Shown: positions 1-8,344, counted from the stretch's first letter. The stretch is DNA of 58,014 nucleotides from Pseudomonas sp. K2I15 (GCF_002204795.1 NZ_NIXO01000041.1:1-58014), one strand, 5' to 3'. Numbers and translations are program-made. Notes: a model not told the origin generated them from the letters alone.

Positions 1-38
1 GTGTATCAGTCAACATATTCGGTGACTGACACTCTGCA

Positions 39-62
39 TTCGCGAGCAAGCCCGCTCCCACA
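39..62. repeat. REP half-element cut by the window start
   Basis: A single GC-rich REP arm (TTCGCGAGCAAGCCCGCTCC, then CACA). The preceding bases 8-31 carry an inner inverted repeat (CAGTCA...TGACTG) like that in the loop of the complete element at 51962-52050. The other arm is therefore probably just outside the window, making this the right half of a REPIN downstream of nrtR. Confidence 0.75.
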
Positions 63-97
63 TTTGATCTTCAGTGTGCAGGAAATCACGCTCGGCG

Positions 98-805
98 TTA
101 TTCCGAAAAACTACGATCAAAAAAATACAAATCCCCAGGTCGCAAACTTTCCACTGTTGCCTGCGGCCGTCCGCCGTCACCATTCTTCTTGCGCCCAGTC
201 TCACGCAAAAAGCCGGCCTCGGTCAGCTTCAACAACCGCTGCCGAATACTGGTCTTCAGCACCGGCCGCGCCAACACCAACGAAAAAATCGTAGTCGCCT
301 CCGGCGCGCTGAACTCATTCCCTAAAAACATCAACGGCAAGCTGCTGTACAGCGACTTGGAAAACAGCCTTTCCTGTACCGCCGCCACAATCGCGTTGTG
401 ATCAAACGGCAGCTTGACCCCGCCACCCGCCACGGCATCCAGCGAGAACCACTGCTGATGCCCGGCCAGCGTCACCTCTTCAGCCACGATCGCCAGGTAA
501 TAGGTGGACGACGACCAACAGCGAGGATCGCGAAACGCATCGCCCACCGTCCCCACTTGCTCGCTCCAGGCCAGCGGCAGTCCGACCTTGTCACTCGCTC
601 GCAACCGCTCCACGGCATCCTGAAGGCTCAGATCTTGCACGCCGCCATTCACCACCACGCCGGGCAAGGCCCAGTGCCCGGCGAAGGGCTCGGCTTCGCG
701 CTGGTTGAGCAATATCTTCAAATCCCCGGAAGCACGGCAATAGAACAGCACGCACAAGTCCACTGTGTGCAGGTAAGCGCTGAGTGTGGGGGCGTGGTCT
801 GGCAT
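98..805 (-). CDS. nrtR: NrtR, Nudix-like regulator of NAD metabolism
   Basis: 235 residues, close to the usual NrtR size. The N-terminal ~150 residues have a Nudix-like fold signature (LNQREAEPFAGHWALPGVVV) with a degenerate catalytic box, as in NrtR proteins that bind ADP-ribose or NAD rather than hydrolyse it. The C-terminal ~75 residues form a winged-helix-like segment rich in basic residues (TSIRQRLLKLTEAGFLRETG). The gene is divergent from pncA-pncB-nadE, and the intergenic region contains an inverted repeat that fits an operator. Known NrtR proteins repress NAD salvage and release DNA when ADP-ribose accumulates; that role is inferred here from domain order and neighbours. Start chosen at the ATG with AGGA upstream. 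Confidence 0.9.
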   Translation of the reverse strand: MPDHAPTLSAYLHTVDLCVLFYCRASGDLKILLNQREAEPFAGHWALPGVVVNGGVQDLSLQDAVERLRASDKVGLPLAWSEQVGTVGDAFRDPRCWSSSTYYLAIVAEEVTLAGHQQWFSLDAVAGGGVKLPFDHNAIVAAVQERLFSKSLYSSLPLMFLGNEFSAPEATTIFSLVLARPVLKTSIRQRLLKLTEAGFLRETGRKKNGDGGRPQATVESLRPGDLYFFDRSFSE

Positions 806-855
806 GTCGGGTCCTGTTGGCGGCGGTGGGGCACAGTCTAACGGATCAGGCGACT

Positions 856-867
856 ATGTCGTGTACT
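856..867. promoter_or_regulatory. Possible second NrtR half-site
   Basis: ATGTCGTGTACT matches 11 of 12 bases of ATGACGTGTACT in the main operator (911-922), 55 bp away or about five helical turns. The left arm is not conserved, so this is at best a weak auxiliary site. Confidence 0.35.
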
Positions 868-903
868 CGGTCCAGCATAGATAAATAAATGTTTCTTGCT
901 ATT

Positions 904-924
904 AAAGTACATGACGTGTACTTT
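904..924. promoter_or_regulatory. nrtR: Candidate NrtR operator
   Basis: A 21-bp inverted repeat with perfect 8-base arms AAAGTACA and TGTACTTT and a 5-base centre. It lies 28 bp upstream of the pncA start in the nrtR-pncA divergent region. Its position and symmetry fit an operator for a dimeric regulator, and NrtR is encoded next to it. Confidence 0.7.
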
Positions 925-952
925 TGTGTCCAGGCCACAGGAGAACACAAAC

Positions 953-1600
953 ATGACCTTCTCTAAAAACGCTATCGCCTCATTCGACGTCGACGCCCAG
1001 AAGAGCTTCACGCCGCTGTGCCCCAACGAACTGCCCGTCGCCGGCGGTGACGAGATTGGCGCCGAGCTCAATTACATGGCCAGTCTCGCCGGGCGCCGCG
1101 TCGGCAGCAAGGACGCCCACACCCCGCACGCACCCTGGGTCGTGCAGCAACACAGCGAGATGCTGCAACCCACCGGGCTGGTGCATGCCGACGTCACCTG
1201 GGTTGCCCACTGCGTGCCCGGCACCGAAGGCTTCACCTTGCTGGATGAACTGCCCACGCCCTATGACTACGACTACTTCATCTGGAAGGGCGTCGAGCCC
1301 GACCTGCACCCCTACGGCGCCTGCTACCACGACCTCCACGACAAACTCTCCACCGGCGTCATCGAATACCTCAACGCCCAGGGCGTCCGGCGCGTGATCG
1401 TCGGCGGCCTGGCATTGGACTACTGCGTCAAGACCACCGCCTTGCAACTGCTCAAGGCCAACTTCGACGTGATCCTGCACCTGCCGGCGTGCCGTGGCAT
1501 CAGCGAGGAGGGCGGTGGGCAGGCAGTCAACCATCTGCAACAAGTTGGCGTTGTGATTACCCGCAATCGGGAAGAACTGGCCGCGATGGCCGCGCGTTAA
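953..1600 (+). CDS. pncA: Nicotinamidase PncA
   Basis: 215-residue isochorismatase-fold amidohydrolase that converts nicotinamide to nicotinate, the first step of deamidating NAD salvage. Visible catalytic residues fit the family: an N-terminal Asp (FDVDAQKSF, about D14), Lys in FIWKG (about K112) and the nucleophile Cys in LALDYCVKT (about C158). DAHTPHA (54-60) supplies the Asp/His metal ligands. The ATG at 953 has AGGAGA upstream and excludes the operator from the coding region; an in-frame start at 896 would read through the operator. First gene of an operon with pncB (10 bp gap) and nadE. Confidence 0.95.
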   Translation: MTFSKNAIASFDVDAQKSFTPLCPNELPVAGGDEIGAELNYMASLAGRRVGSKDAHTPHAPWVVQQHSEMLQPTGLVHADVTWVAHCVPGTEGFTLLDELPTPYDYDYFIWKGVEPDLHPYGACYHDLHDKLSTGVIEYLNAQGVRRVIVGGLALDYCVKTTALQLLKANFDVILHLPACRGISEEGGGQAVNHLQQVGVVITRNREELAAMAAR

Positions 1601-1610
1601 GGAGTCCCTC

Positions 1611-2837
1611 ATGGAAAGTGCATACGACTACGACACCCCTGTGATCCAGGGCCTGCTGGACACCGATTACTACACCTTCACCATGATGCAGGCCGTGTTG
1701 CACCAGCACCCGAATGTGGATGTGGAATACCAGTTCATCGTCCGCTCCAAAGAGAAGCTCGGGCACCTGATCCCCGAGCTGCGGGTGGAGCTGGAAAAGC
1801 TCGCCGGCCTCAACATGCGCGAAGGTGAACTGCGCTTTCTGTTCAACCCGCGTCGCGAATACCTGACCCCGGATTTCGAGCGTTTCCTGGGCCTGTTCCG
1901 CTTCAACCTGCGCTATATCCACGTCAGCGAAATCGACGGCCAACTGAGCATCCGCGTGGTCGGCCCGATGCTGCACTGCATCATGTTCGAACAGCCGGTA
2001 TTGGCCCTGGTCAGCGAGCTGCGCAACCGCGACAAATACCCCGACGTCACCCTCGAAGACGTCACCCGCAAGCTCTACCAGAAGTTCGACTGGCTGGAGC
2101 AAAACCTCACCCGCGACGAGCTGGCCGACCTGCGCGTGTCGGACTTCTCCACCCGCCGCCGGCTGTCGTTCAAGGCCCAGCGCGAAGTGGTGGACATCAT
2201 GCGCCGCGACTTTCCCGGCCAGTTCATCGGCACCAGCAATGCGCACCTGGCCTACGAATTCGACCTGCCGCTGATCGGCACCATGGCCCACCAATGGCTG
2301 ATGGTGCACCAGCAACTCGGCCGGCTGCGGGAAAGCCAGAACGCCGCGTTGGAAAACTGGGTGCGCGAATACCGTGGCCGATTGGGCATCGCCCTGACCG
2401 ACTGCATCAGCACCGACTTTTTCCTCAAGGATTTCGACCTGTACTTCGCCAAGCTGTACGACGGCCTGCGCCAGGACTCCGGCGACCCGATCGTATGGGC
2501 CGACAAGGTGCTGGCCCGCTACCAGGAACTGGGCATCGACCCGATGACCAAGGACCTGATGTTCTCCGACGGCCTGAACTTCGAAAAATGCCTGCCGATC
2601 TTGCGGCACGTGCGGGGCAAGGCCAAGTTCGGCTTCGGCATGGGCACCAGCCTGGCCTGCGATGTGGACGGTGTGGAGCCGCTGAGCATCGTCATGAAAC
2701 TGGTGCGGGTGCATGGCGAACCGGTGGTGAAATTCTCCGATGACCCGATCAAGAACGTCTGCGAAGACGCCTCGTTTTTGCAGTACGCGGCGCAGGTGTT
2801 CAACGTCAGCAACGTCAATCCACAGTTGGGGGTGTGA
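1611..2837 (+). CDS. pncB: Nicotinate phosphoribosyltransferase PncB
   Basis: 408 residues, the usual length. It converts nicotinate and PRPP to nicotinate mononucleotide in an ATP-stimulated reaction. The family N-terminus (LLDTDYYTFTMMQAV) and later core motifs (FIGTSNAHLA, GTMAHQWLMVHQQL, DCISTDFFL, GLRQDSGDP) are intact. AAGGAG lies 7 bases upstream of the ATG, overlapping the end of pncA. Its product follows PncA and leads to NAD through NadD (not in this window) and NadE. Confidence 0.96.
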   Translation: MESAYDYDTPVIQGLLDTDYYTFTMMQAVLHQHPNVDVEYQFIVRSKEKLGHLIPELRVELEKLAGLNMREGELRFLFNPRREYLTPDFERFLGLFRFNLRYIHVSEIDGQLSIRVVGPMLHCIMFEQPVLALVSELRNRDKYPDVTLEDVTRKLYQKFDWLEQNLTRDELADLRVSDFSTRRRLSFKAQREVVDIMRRDFPGQFIGTSNAHLAYEFDLPLIGTMAHQWLMVHQQLGRLRESQNAALENWVREYRGRLGIALTDCISTDFFLKDFDLYFAKLYDGLRQDSGDPIVWADKVLARYQELGIDPMTKDLMFSDGLNFEKCLPILRHVRGKAKFGFGMGTSLACDVDGVEPLSIVMKLVRVHGEPVVKFSDDPIKNVCEDASFLQYAAQVFNVSNVNPQLGV

Positions 2838-2838
2838 C

Positions 2839-3651
2839 ATGGATACTCAGGCACGTATTGCCCGGGAACTGAATATCAACCGGCTGCTCGGCAAGGGTGG
2901 CGAGGGCGATGAGCTGCAACGGCGTATCGATTTCATCAAGGGCACCTTGCGCCAGTCCGGCTGCCACGCGCTGGTGCTGGGTATCAGCGGCGGCGTTGAC
3001 TCACTGACTGCCGGGCGCCTGTGCCAATTGGCGGTGGAGCAACTGCGCAGCGAGGACTACGAGGCACTCTTTATCGCCATGCGTCTGCCGTATAAAACCC
3101 AGGCAGACGAACGCGATGCCCAGGCCTCCCTGGACTTTATCGCGCCGGACCAGATCGAGACGCTGAACATCGCAGCCTGCGTTGACGGGCTGATGGGCAG
3201 CCTGTCTGCCGGGCAGGTGAGCGCTGAACGCATCGACTTTATCAAGGGCAACGTCAAGGCCCGGGCGCGGATGACGGCGCAATACGCCGTGGCGAATTTG
3301 CACAACGGCCTGGTGGTGGGCACCGACCACGGCGCTGAGGCGTTGATGGGTTTTTTCACCAAGTTCGGTGATGGTGCCTGCGACCTGGCGCCGCTGTCCG
3401 GGTTGACCAAGACCCAGGTGCGCCTGCTCGCCAGCGCCCTCGGCGGGCCACAGCAGTTGGTGGCGAAAGCACCGACTGCAGACCTGGAAGAACTGGCTCC
3501 GGGCAAACTGGATGAGCTGGCGTACGGGTGCAGCTACGACGAGATCGACAGCTACCTGATGGGCGAGGCGGTGAGTGAGCGGGTGAAGGCAATCGTCGAG
3601 AACGCCTACCTCAAGACCGCTCACAAGCGTGCACTGCCCGGTGTTCCGTAG
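2839..3651 (+). CDS. nadE: Ammonia-dependent NAD synthetase NadE
   Basis: 271-residue NH3-dependent synthetase that amidates deamido-NAD to NAD using ATP. The PP-loop SGGVDS is at about residues 50-55, and GTDHGAEALMGFFTKFGDG and the C-terminal KAPTADLEE region are typical. There is no N-terminal nitrilase (glutaminase) domain, so free ammonia is the expected donor. The ATG at 2839 follows the pncB stop by one base, implying translational coupling. Upstream in-frame starts inside pncB were discarded. Confidence 0.94.
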   Translation: MDTQARIARELNINRLLGKGGEGDELQRRIDFIKGTLRQSGCHALVLGISGGVDSLTAGRLCQLAVEQLRSEDYEALFIAMRLPYKTQADERDAQASLDFIAPDQIETLNIAACVDGLMGSLSAGQVSAERIDFIKGNVKARARMTAQYAVANLHNGLVVGTDHGAEALMGFFTKFGDGACDLAPLSGLTKTQVRLLASALGGPQQLVAKAPTADLEELAPGKLDELAYGCSYDEIDSYLMGEAVSERVKAIVENAYLKTAHKRALPGVP

Positions 3652-3667
3652 TATTCAGAACGGCGAA

Positions 3668-3689
3668 AATAAAACATGGGAGTTTTATT
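3668..3689. promoter_or_regulatory. Inverted repeat between nadE and the next gene
   Basis: Arms AATAAAAC and GTTTTATT surround a 6-base centre (ATGGGA). It is AT-rich, lacks a GC-rich stem and T-run, and lies 22 bp before the next ATG. This fits an operator better than a rho-independent terminator, but no binding protein can be named. Confidence 0.4.
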
Positions 3690-3710
3690 CCCACCCACAA
3701 GGAGTGCGTA

Positions 3711-4424
3711 ATGATTGACCCGCAGGTACTGCAACAACTGGCCCCCGGGGGTGTGCTCCGGGCTGCCATCAACTTAGGCAACCCGGTGCTGGCCCAACGC
3801 GGCGAGGGCGGCGAGCCCCAGGGCGTGTCGGTGGCGCTGGCCAGGGCCCTGGCCGATGAGCTGGGCGTGCGGCTTGAATTGATCACGTTTGAAGCGGCGG
3901 GTAAGGTCTTCACCGCATTGGCTGATGACACCTGGCGCGTGGCATTCCTGGCCATCGAGCCGGTGCGCGAGCAGGAAATCGCCTTCAGTGCGCCCTACGT
4001 GATCATCAAGGGCACGTACCTGGTGGCGGTGGAGTCACCGTTAAACAGCGTGGCGCAACTCGATGCTCCCGGCCAACGTATCGCCGTCGGCCAAGGCGCC
4101 GCATATGACCTGTACCTGAGCCGCACGGTGCAACACGCCGAACTGGTACGCGCACCGACCTCGGCGGGGGCCGTAGACCTGTTCATCGAACAAGGCTTGA
4201 ACGCTGCGGCCGGGGTTCGGGATTACCTGCGAACCCGGGTCGATGCGCGCTGGCGCCTGCTGGACGACGACTTCATGAGCATCAGCCAGGCCGTCGCGGT
4301 ACCGGTGGCGCACACAGCCGCTGCCGCGTTCGTCAAATCCTTTGTCGAACGCCAGAAAGCCAATGGTTTGGTAAAACAAGCTTTATCGCGCAGCGGACAA
4401 AGCCCGGAACTGGCGGCGCTTTAG
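3711..4424 (+). CDS. Amino-acid-type solute-binding-like protein without signal peptide
   Basis: 237 residues resembling family 3 extracellular solute-binding proteins. It has the opening GVLRAAINLGNPVLAQ, then GVSVALARALADELGV, the RVAFLAIEPVREQEIAFSAPY lobe-1 motif, and a hinge followed by GQRIAVGQGAAYDLYL. There is no hydrophobic signal peptide: the protein starts MIDPQVLQQLAPGG, with AAGGAG upstream of the ATG, so the product should be cytoplasmic. No permease or ATPase adjoins it. It may be a ligand-binding enzyme or sensor-like relative of cyclohexadienyl dehydratase-type proteins. It lies downstream of the NAD genes and overlaps the convergent Nudix gene by 4 bp. Confidence 0.7.
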   Translation: MIDPQVLQQLAPGGVLRAAINLGNPVLAQRGEGGEPQGVSVALARALADELGVRLELITFEAAGKVFTALADDTWRVAFLAIEPVREQEIAFSAPYVIIKGTYLVAVESPLNSVAQLDAPGQRIAVGQGAAYDLYLSRTVQHAELVRAPTSAGAVDLFIEQGLNAAAGVRDYLRTRVDARWRLLDDDFMSISQAVAVPVAHTAAAAFVKSFVERQKANGLVKQALSRSGQSPELAAL

Positions 4425-4783
4425 AGACGGCGCATAAAGGATTTGACGATTTGCTGGGTGGCCTGGGTGGTGTCCAGGTCTTCCACGCGAGTGTAGGGGT
4501 GCCACTGGCATTCCGTGATTTCACTCAGTGGCCGGGCTTCGTCGATATTCACCACCGACGCCTCGAACACATGGTGCAGCGTGTCGCTGGCCTTCAACTC
4601 CTGCAATAACAGCAAACCGTCCACGTTCAGCCCGGTTTCTTCCTCCAACTCCCGTGCGGCTGCGCCTGCTGGCCGCTCGTCGCGCTCGACCTTGCCGCCG
4701 GGCAGTGCCCATTTCGATCGGGCTTTACGCACGAACAGGATGTGCCCGTCGTGCTCGCAAATCACCGTGGCCCTTATTTTCAT
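4421..4783 (-). CDS. Nudix hydrolase
   Basis: 120 residues. A complete Nudix box is visible (GGKVERDERPAGAAARELEEE then TGL), so unlike NrtR this should be an active pyrophosphohydrolase of some nucleoside diphosphate derivative; the substrate cannot be told. I start at the ATG at 4783 (MKIRATVICEHDGHILFVRK), where the fold begins. An upstream in-frame ATG at 4837 would add 18 residues of unlike sequence. Convergent with the solute-binding-like gene. Confidence 0.85.
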   Translation of the reverse strand: MKIRATVICEHDGHILFVRKARSKWALPGGKVERDERPAGAAARELEEETGLNVDGLLLLQELKASDTLHHVFEASVVNIDEARPLSEITECQWHPYTRVEDLDTTQATQQIVKSFMRRL

Positions 4784-4924
4784 CGTCTGTGCCCCCGCAG
4801 CTGGATGACTGTCATAAAAGTGTAATGCAATTGTCATGCTCAGTCTTTACCCGGCGGGGTGGAGAGGGGACCGGAAAACGCCGATACTGCCCCATCGAAA
4901 AAAACCCACATGAAGGAGACACCG

Positions 4925-5905
4925 ATGAACACCGTACGCTGGGGCATGATCGGCTGTGGCGATGTCACTGAACTCAAGAGTGGACCTGCCTTCTACAAAG
5001 CGCCAGGTTCGGCGCTGGTGGCCGTGATGGGGCGCCGCGAGGAGGCCGTGCGCGATTATGCAGCACGCCACGGCATCGCCCGGTTCTACACCGACGCCCA
5101 GATGCTGATCGACGACCCTGAAGTGGACGCGGTCTACATCGCCACGCCGCCCGACAGTCATCTGGAATACAGCTTGATGGTGGCCGCTGCGGGCAAGCAT
5201 TGCTGCGTCGAGAAACCCATGTCGCTGAATGCCGAGCAAAGCGCGCTGATGCAGCGCACCTTCGAACAGGCCGGGCTGCACCTGTTTGTCTCGTATTACC
5301 GGCGTTCCCTGCCGCGCTTCCAGCAGGTACGGGACTGGCTGCAGGACGGGCGCATCGGCGAGTTGCGCCATCTGACCTGGACCTTGTGCAAGCCGCCCTC
5401 AGAGGACGATGCGAGCAGCGCCAACTGGCGCACCGACCCGGCGATTGCCGGTGGCGGGTATTTTGCCGACCTGGCCAGCCACGGCTTTGACCTGTTCCAG
5501 TACCTGGCCGGGGATATTGTCGATGTGGCCGGGTTTACTGCGCGCCAGGCCGGGCGTTATGCCGCCGAGGATGCCGTCACCGCCTGTTGGACCTTCGCCT
5601 CGGGCGCACTGGGCATGGGCTGCTGGAACTTTGTCGCCGACCGGCGCGAAGACCGGGTGGAGCTGATTGGCAGCAAGGGCCGCATCACGTTCTCGGTATT
5701 CGATGAGGCACCGTTGCGGCTTGAGGCCGAGACCAGCGAGGAAGTGCTAGTGCCCAATCATGCGCATATCCAGTGGCACCACGTGTTGGGAATGAATGCG
5801 CATATTCGCGGCGAGAGCAAACACCCGGCGCTGGCGATCGAGGCGTTGAAGACCGACCGGGTCATGGACCGGGTGCTACAACGTAACCCCAATCTGGCTG
5901 TCTAG
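4925..5905 (+). CDS. Gfo/Idh/MocA family oxidoreductase
   Basis: 326 residues. An N-terminal Rossmann NAD(P)-binding segment (WGMIGCGDVTELKSGPAF) is followed by the family EKP motif (CCVEKPMSLNAEQ, about residues 96-108). The C-terminal alpha/beta domain contains the GGGYFADLASHGFDLFQYL catalytic-region motif. Substrate is probably a sugar, polyol or cyclitol derivative. AAGGAG is placed correctly for the ATG at 4925. Single gene, 36 bp before the RNase gene. Specific function unknown. Confidence 0.85.
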   Translation: MNTVRWGMIGCGDVTELKSGPAFYKAPGSALVAVMGRREEAVRDYAARHGIARFYTDAQMLIDDPEVDAVYIATPPDSHLEYSLMVAAAGKHCCVEKPMSLNAEQSALMQRTFEQAGLHLFVSYYRRSLPRFQQVRDWLQDGRIGELRHLTWTLCKPPSEDDASSANWRTDPAIAGGGYFADLASHGFDLFQYLAGDIVDVAGFTARQAGRYAAEDAVTACWTFASGALGMGCWNFVADRREDRVELIGSKGRITFSVFDEAPLRLEAETSEEVLVPNHAHIQWHHVLGMNAHIRGESKHPALAIEALKTDRVMDRVLQRNPNLAV

Positions 5906-5941
5906 CGGTGCTTTAATTTTCTCTTTTTAAGGAATGAACGG

Positions 5942-6580
5942 ATGAAATTGAAAGCAGCCTGGATTGTGCTTTGGCTGGCATTGGCGAGTGCCGCGACGGC
6001 GGCGCCGCGAGCCCAGGGGCAGGCCGGAGAGTTTGATTTTTACGTGTTGTCGTTGTCTTGGTCGCCGACCTTCTGCCTGACGCACCCGGACGACCAGCAA
6101 TGCTCGGGCAAGGGTTACGGGTTTGTGCTGCATGGGCTATGGCCGCAATACGCGAAGGGCGGCTGGCCGGCGTCGTGTGCGCCGCAGTCGCGGTTATCAG
6201 ATGCCGACTTCGCCCGGGGCAAGACCTTGTTCCCGTCGCCCAAGCTGCTCAAGCATGAGTGGGCCAAGCACGGCACTTGCAGTGGCCTTGAGGCGTCAGC
6301 CTATCTGGACAAGACCGATGCAGCGCTGGGCGTGGTCAAGATCCCGCAACAGCTTGAGCCCTTCAATGCCCCAGGCAACCTGGGTGCGCGGGACATCGAA
6401 GCGCTGTTTCGCGAGAGCAACCCGGCCATGGGCAACCACGGGCTTGCGGTGATCTGCAAGGGCGCGGTGCTGACCGAGGTGCGCGTGTGCCTGACCAAGG
6501 ACCTGGCATTTGCCGGCTGCCCGCGCAGCGTCAAGAGCCAGTGCCGGGATGGCGACATTCGTATCCCGACCCAGCGCTAA
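5942..6580 (+). CDS. Secreted ribonuclease T2 family protein
   Basis: 212 residues with a Sec signal peptide (MKLKAAWIVLWLALASAATA, cleavage near AAP). Both catalytic segments of RNase T2 are intact: HGLWP (about 64-68) and HEWAKHGTC (about 105-113), which contain the catalytic histidines and glutamate. Several cysteines fit periplasmic disulfides. It should cleave single-stranded RNA in the periplasm, like E. coli RNase I, for scavenging or stress turnover. AAGGA precedes the ATG. Confidence 0.93.
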   Translation: MKLKAAWIVLWLALASAATAAPRAQGQAGEFDFYVLSLSWSPTFCLTHPDDQQCSGKGYGFVLHGLWPQYAKGGWPASCAPQSRLSDADFARGKTLFPSPKLLKHEWAKHGTCSGLEASAYLDKTDAALGVVKIPQQLEPFNAPGNLGARDIEALFRESNPAMGNHGLAVICKGAVLTEVRVCLTKDLAFAGCPRSVKSQCRDGDIRIPTQR

Positions 6581-6586
6581 GCGGAC

Positions 6587-7429
6587 TCAGGCAGGCCCAT
6601 AACCTTTATGGGTCTGCTCGATCTCCTCCACCAAACGGTCAATGCCCGCCAGGCGCGCCCGGTTGTCATGGTCCCAGGGATGAAACCCTGGCTTGAAGTA
6701 ATGCAACCAGGGCAGCGCCATGCGCGGGAACACGCCCTTGGGCCCGTAGAGAAACTTGAGCATCCGCCAGAAACCCTTCAAATGCCCGCCCGAACGCCGG
6801 TCTGCAAACAGCAGGCGCAGGTGAAAATCAAGGATCACCAGCCAGAACATCGCTGTGGTGATGAGCATGGCTCCGGTGCGCAGCAAATAACGCTTGGGCC
6901 CGGGCTTGATCACGCTGTTCCACACATCAAACGCCACGGCCTTGTGCTCGGTTTCTTCCAGGGCATGCCAGTACCACATCTGCTGGTAACCTTTGACCGA
7001 ATCACCGAACCGCGACGGGTCGCTGAGGAGGATTTCCGCGAGCATTGCGGTGTAATGCTCCAGGGCAATGGTCACCGCCAGGTTGAACGAGGCGGGCATG
7101 TATTTCTTTTGTGCATCGAGGATCATCTTCAGCCGACGATCCAGGGTATGCGCCGGCAGCCCGGCGGCTTGCAGCAGGTCGTTGTAGGCCACGTGTTCGC
7201 GGCTGTGCATGGCCTCCTGGCCGATGAACCCCTGGATTTCTTTCTTCAGTTCCGGGTCTTCGATGTGCTGGCGGTAATGGCGCACGCTGTCCATGAAGAA
7301 CAGTTCGCCCTGGGGAAACAGCAACGACAGCGCATTGAAAAAGTGCGTAATGAACGGGCCTTGTTCGTGCCAGTTCTTGATGCGTTCGGCCGGCAGGGCA
7401 AAACGGAGGTCGCGGCGAATCGGTAGCAT
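6587..7429 (-). CDS. PF10118-type 'metal-dependent hydrolase' with ferritin-like di-iron ligands
   Basis: 280 residues, matching the family annotated as predicted metal-dependent hydrolase (opening RRDLRFALPAERIKNW, GQEAMHSREH, WHALEETEHKAVAFD). The visible ligands are E42, E72-x-x-H75, E124 and E159-x-x-H162, which is the E...ExxH...E...ExxH pattern of ferritin-like di-iron carboxylate proteins. An oxygenase, oxidase or desaturase-like role is therefore at least as likely as hydrolysis. A hydrophobic stretch at about 188-208 could sit in the membrane. Last gene of an operon behind the SDR (15 bp gap) and the flavin monooxygenase. Confidence 0.8.
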   Translation of the reverse strand: MLPIRRDLRFALPAERIKNWHEQGPFITHFFNALSLLFPQGELFFMDSVRHYRQHIEDPELKKEIQGFIGQEAMHSREHVAYNDLLQAAGLPAHTLDRRLKMILDAQKKYMPASFNLAVTIALEHYTAMLAEILLSDPSRFGDSVKGYQQMWYWHALEETEHKAVAFDVWNSVIKPGPKRYLLRTGAMLITTAMFWLVILDFHLRLLFADRRSGGHLKGFWRMLKFLYGPKGVFPRMALPWLHYFKPGFHPWDHDNRARLAGIDRLVEEIEQTHKGYGPA

Positions 7430-7444
7430 GGTCGGTACTCCAGT

Positions 7445-8344
7445 TCAGAGACGGTGCTCTTCGTTGGTTTCAAGGACGGGTGAGGGCGCGCTGCGTTGTT
7501 TGGGCGCCATGCGTTTGCTGGCGAACACCACCAGCGCTTGATAGGCGGCCGGCAGGCAACGGGCGAGCAGGTCCAGGAAGTAGGCGTCGCGGCCAATCAG
7601 CACGCGGCGTTTGTTTTTGCGTACGCCGTTCAGGATCACTTTGGCGGCTTGGTCGGCGTCGGTGATGAACAGCTTTTCGAAGTCGGCCCGCGCCTGTTGT
7701 TCGCTGTGGATCAAAAAGCCGGTCATGTTGGCGTCGATCCGGCTGCTGCGGCAGATGTCGGTGCGGATCCCTCCGGGGTGCACGCAGGTGGCCGAGACGC
7801 CACTTTTTTGCAGGTCCAGCTCCTGGCGCAGGGATTCGGTAAAGCCGCGCACGGCGAACTTGGTGGCGTTGTAGCCACTCATGCCCGGCTGGGCGAACAG
7901 GCCGAACACGCTGGAGGTGTTGACCACATGCCCATCGCCGCTGGCCTTGAGGTAAGGCAGGAAGGCTTTGGTGCCATACACCACGCCCCAGAAGTTGATC
8001 CCGACGATCCATTCCAGGTCGGTGTAATCCACGCCTTCGACGGTGCTGGAGAGTGCAACGCCGGCGTTGTTGAAGATCAGGTTGATCTGGCCGTGTTCGG
8101 CTGCGCAACGTGCGGCCCAGTCTTCCACGGCCTGGCGGTCGGAGACGTCAATTACGTGTGAGGTGACCAGCACGGGAGACAAGACCTGGGTTTTGATCAA
8201 CGCAACCGTCTGCTCCAGGCCCTGGCTGTTTTTATCCGCCAGCGCCAGGTGGCAGCCCTCACGCGCCAACGCCAGTGCCAGTGCGCGGCCCATGCCTGAA
8301 GCTGCGCCGGTGATGGCCGCCACGCGGCCGTTGAATGACTTCAT
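7445..8344 (-). CDS. SDR family NAD(P)-dependent oxidoreductase
   Basis: 299-residue short-chain dehydrogenase. Cofactor motif TGAASGMG is at about 12-19, NNAG at 92-95, the catalytic Ser in NTSSVFG at about 144, and Tyr158-x-x-x-Lys162 (YNATK). The start is the ATG at 8344, which overlaps the stop of the monooxygenase gene (ATGA), so the two are translationally coupled; a longer upstream reading frame only runs through that gene. With the flavin monooxygenase upstream and the di-iron-like protein downstream, it may interconvert a secondary alcohol and ketone. Substrate unproven. Confidence 0.9.
   Translation of the reverse strand: MKSFNGRVAAITGAASGMGRALALALAREGCHLALADKNSQGLEQTVALIKTQVLSPVLVTSHVIDVSDRQAVEDWAARCAAEHGQINLIFNNAGVALSSTVEGVDYTDLEWIVGINFWGVVYGTKAFLPYLKASGDGHVVNTSSVFGLFAQPGMSGYNATKFAVRGFTESLRQELDLQKSGVSATCVHPGGIRTDICRSSRIDANMTGFLIHSEQQARADFEKLFITDADQAAKVILNGVRKNKRRVLIGRDAYFLDLLARCLPAAYQALVVFASKRMAPKQRSAPSPVLETNEEHRL

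Noticed and set aside
1..294. 97-codon frame at the very start of the window
   Set aside because: It overlaps a REP arm and the 3' end of nrtR on the other strand; no protein family seen.
1557..2840. 427-codon antisense frame opposite pncB
   Set aside because: Mirror frame of a clear enzyme gene, with low-complexity His/Val/Gln-rich sequence and no ribosome site of note.
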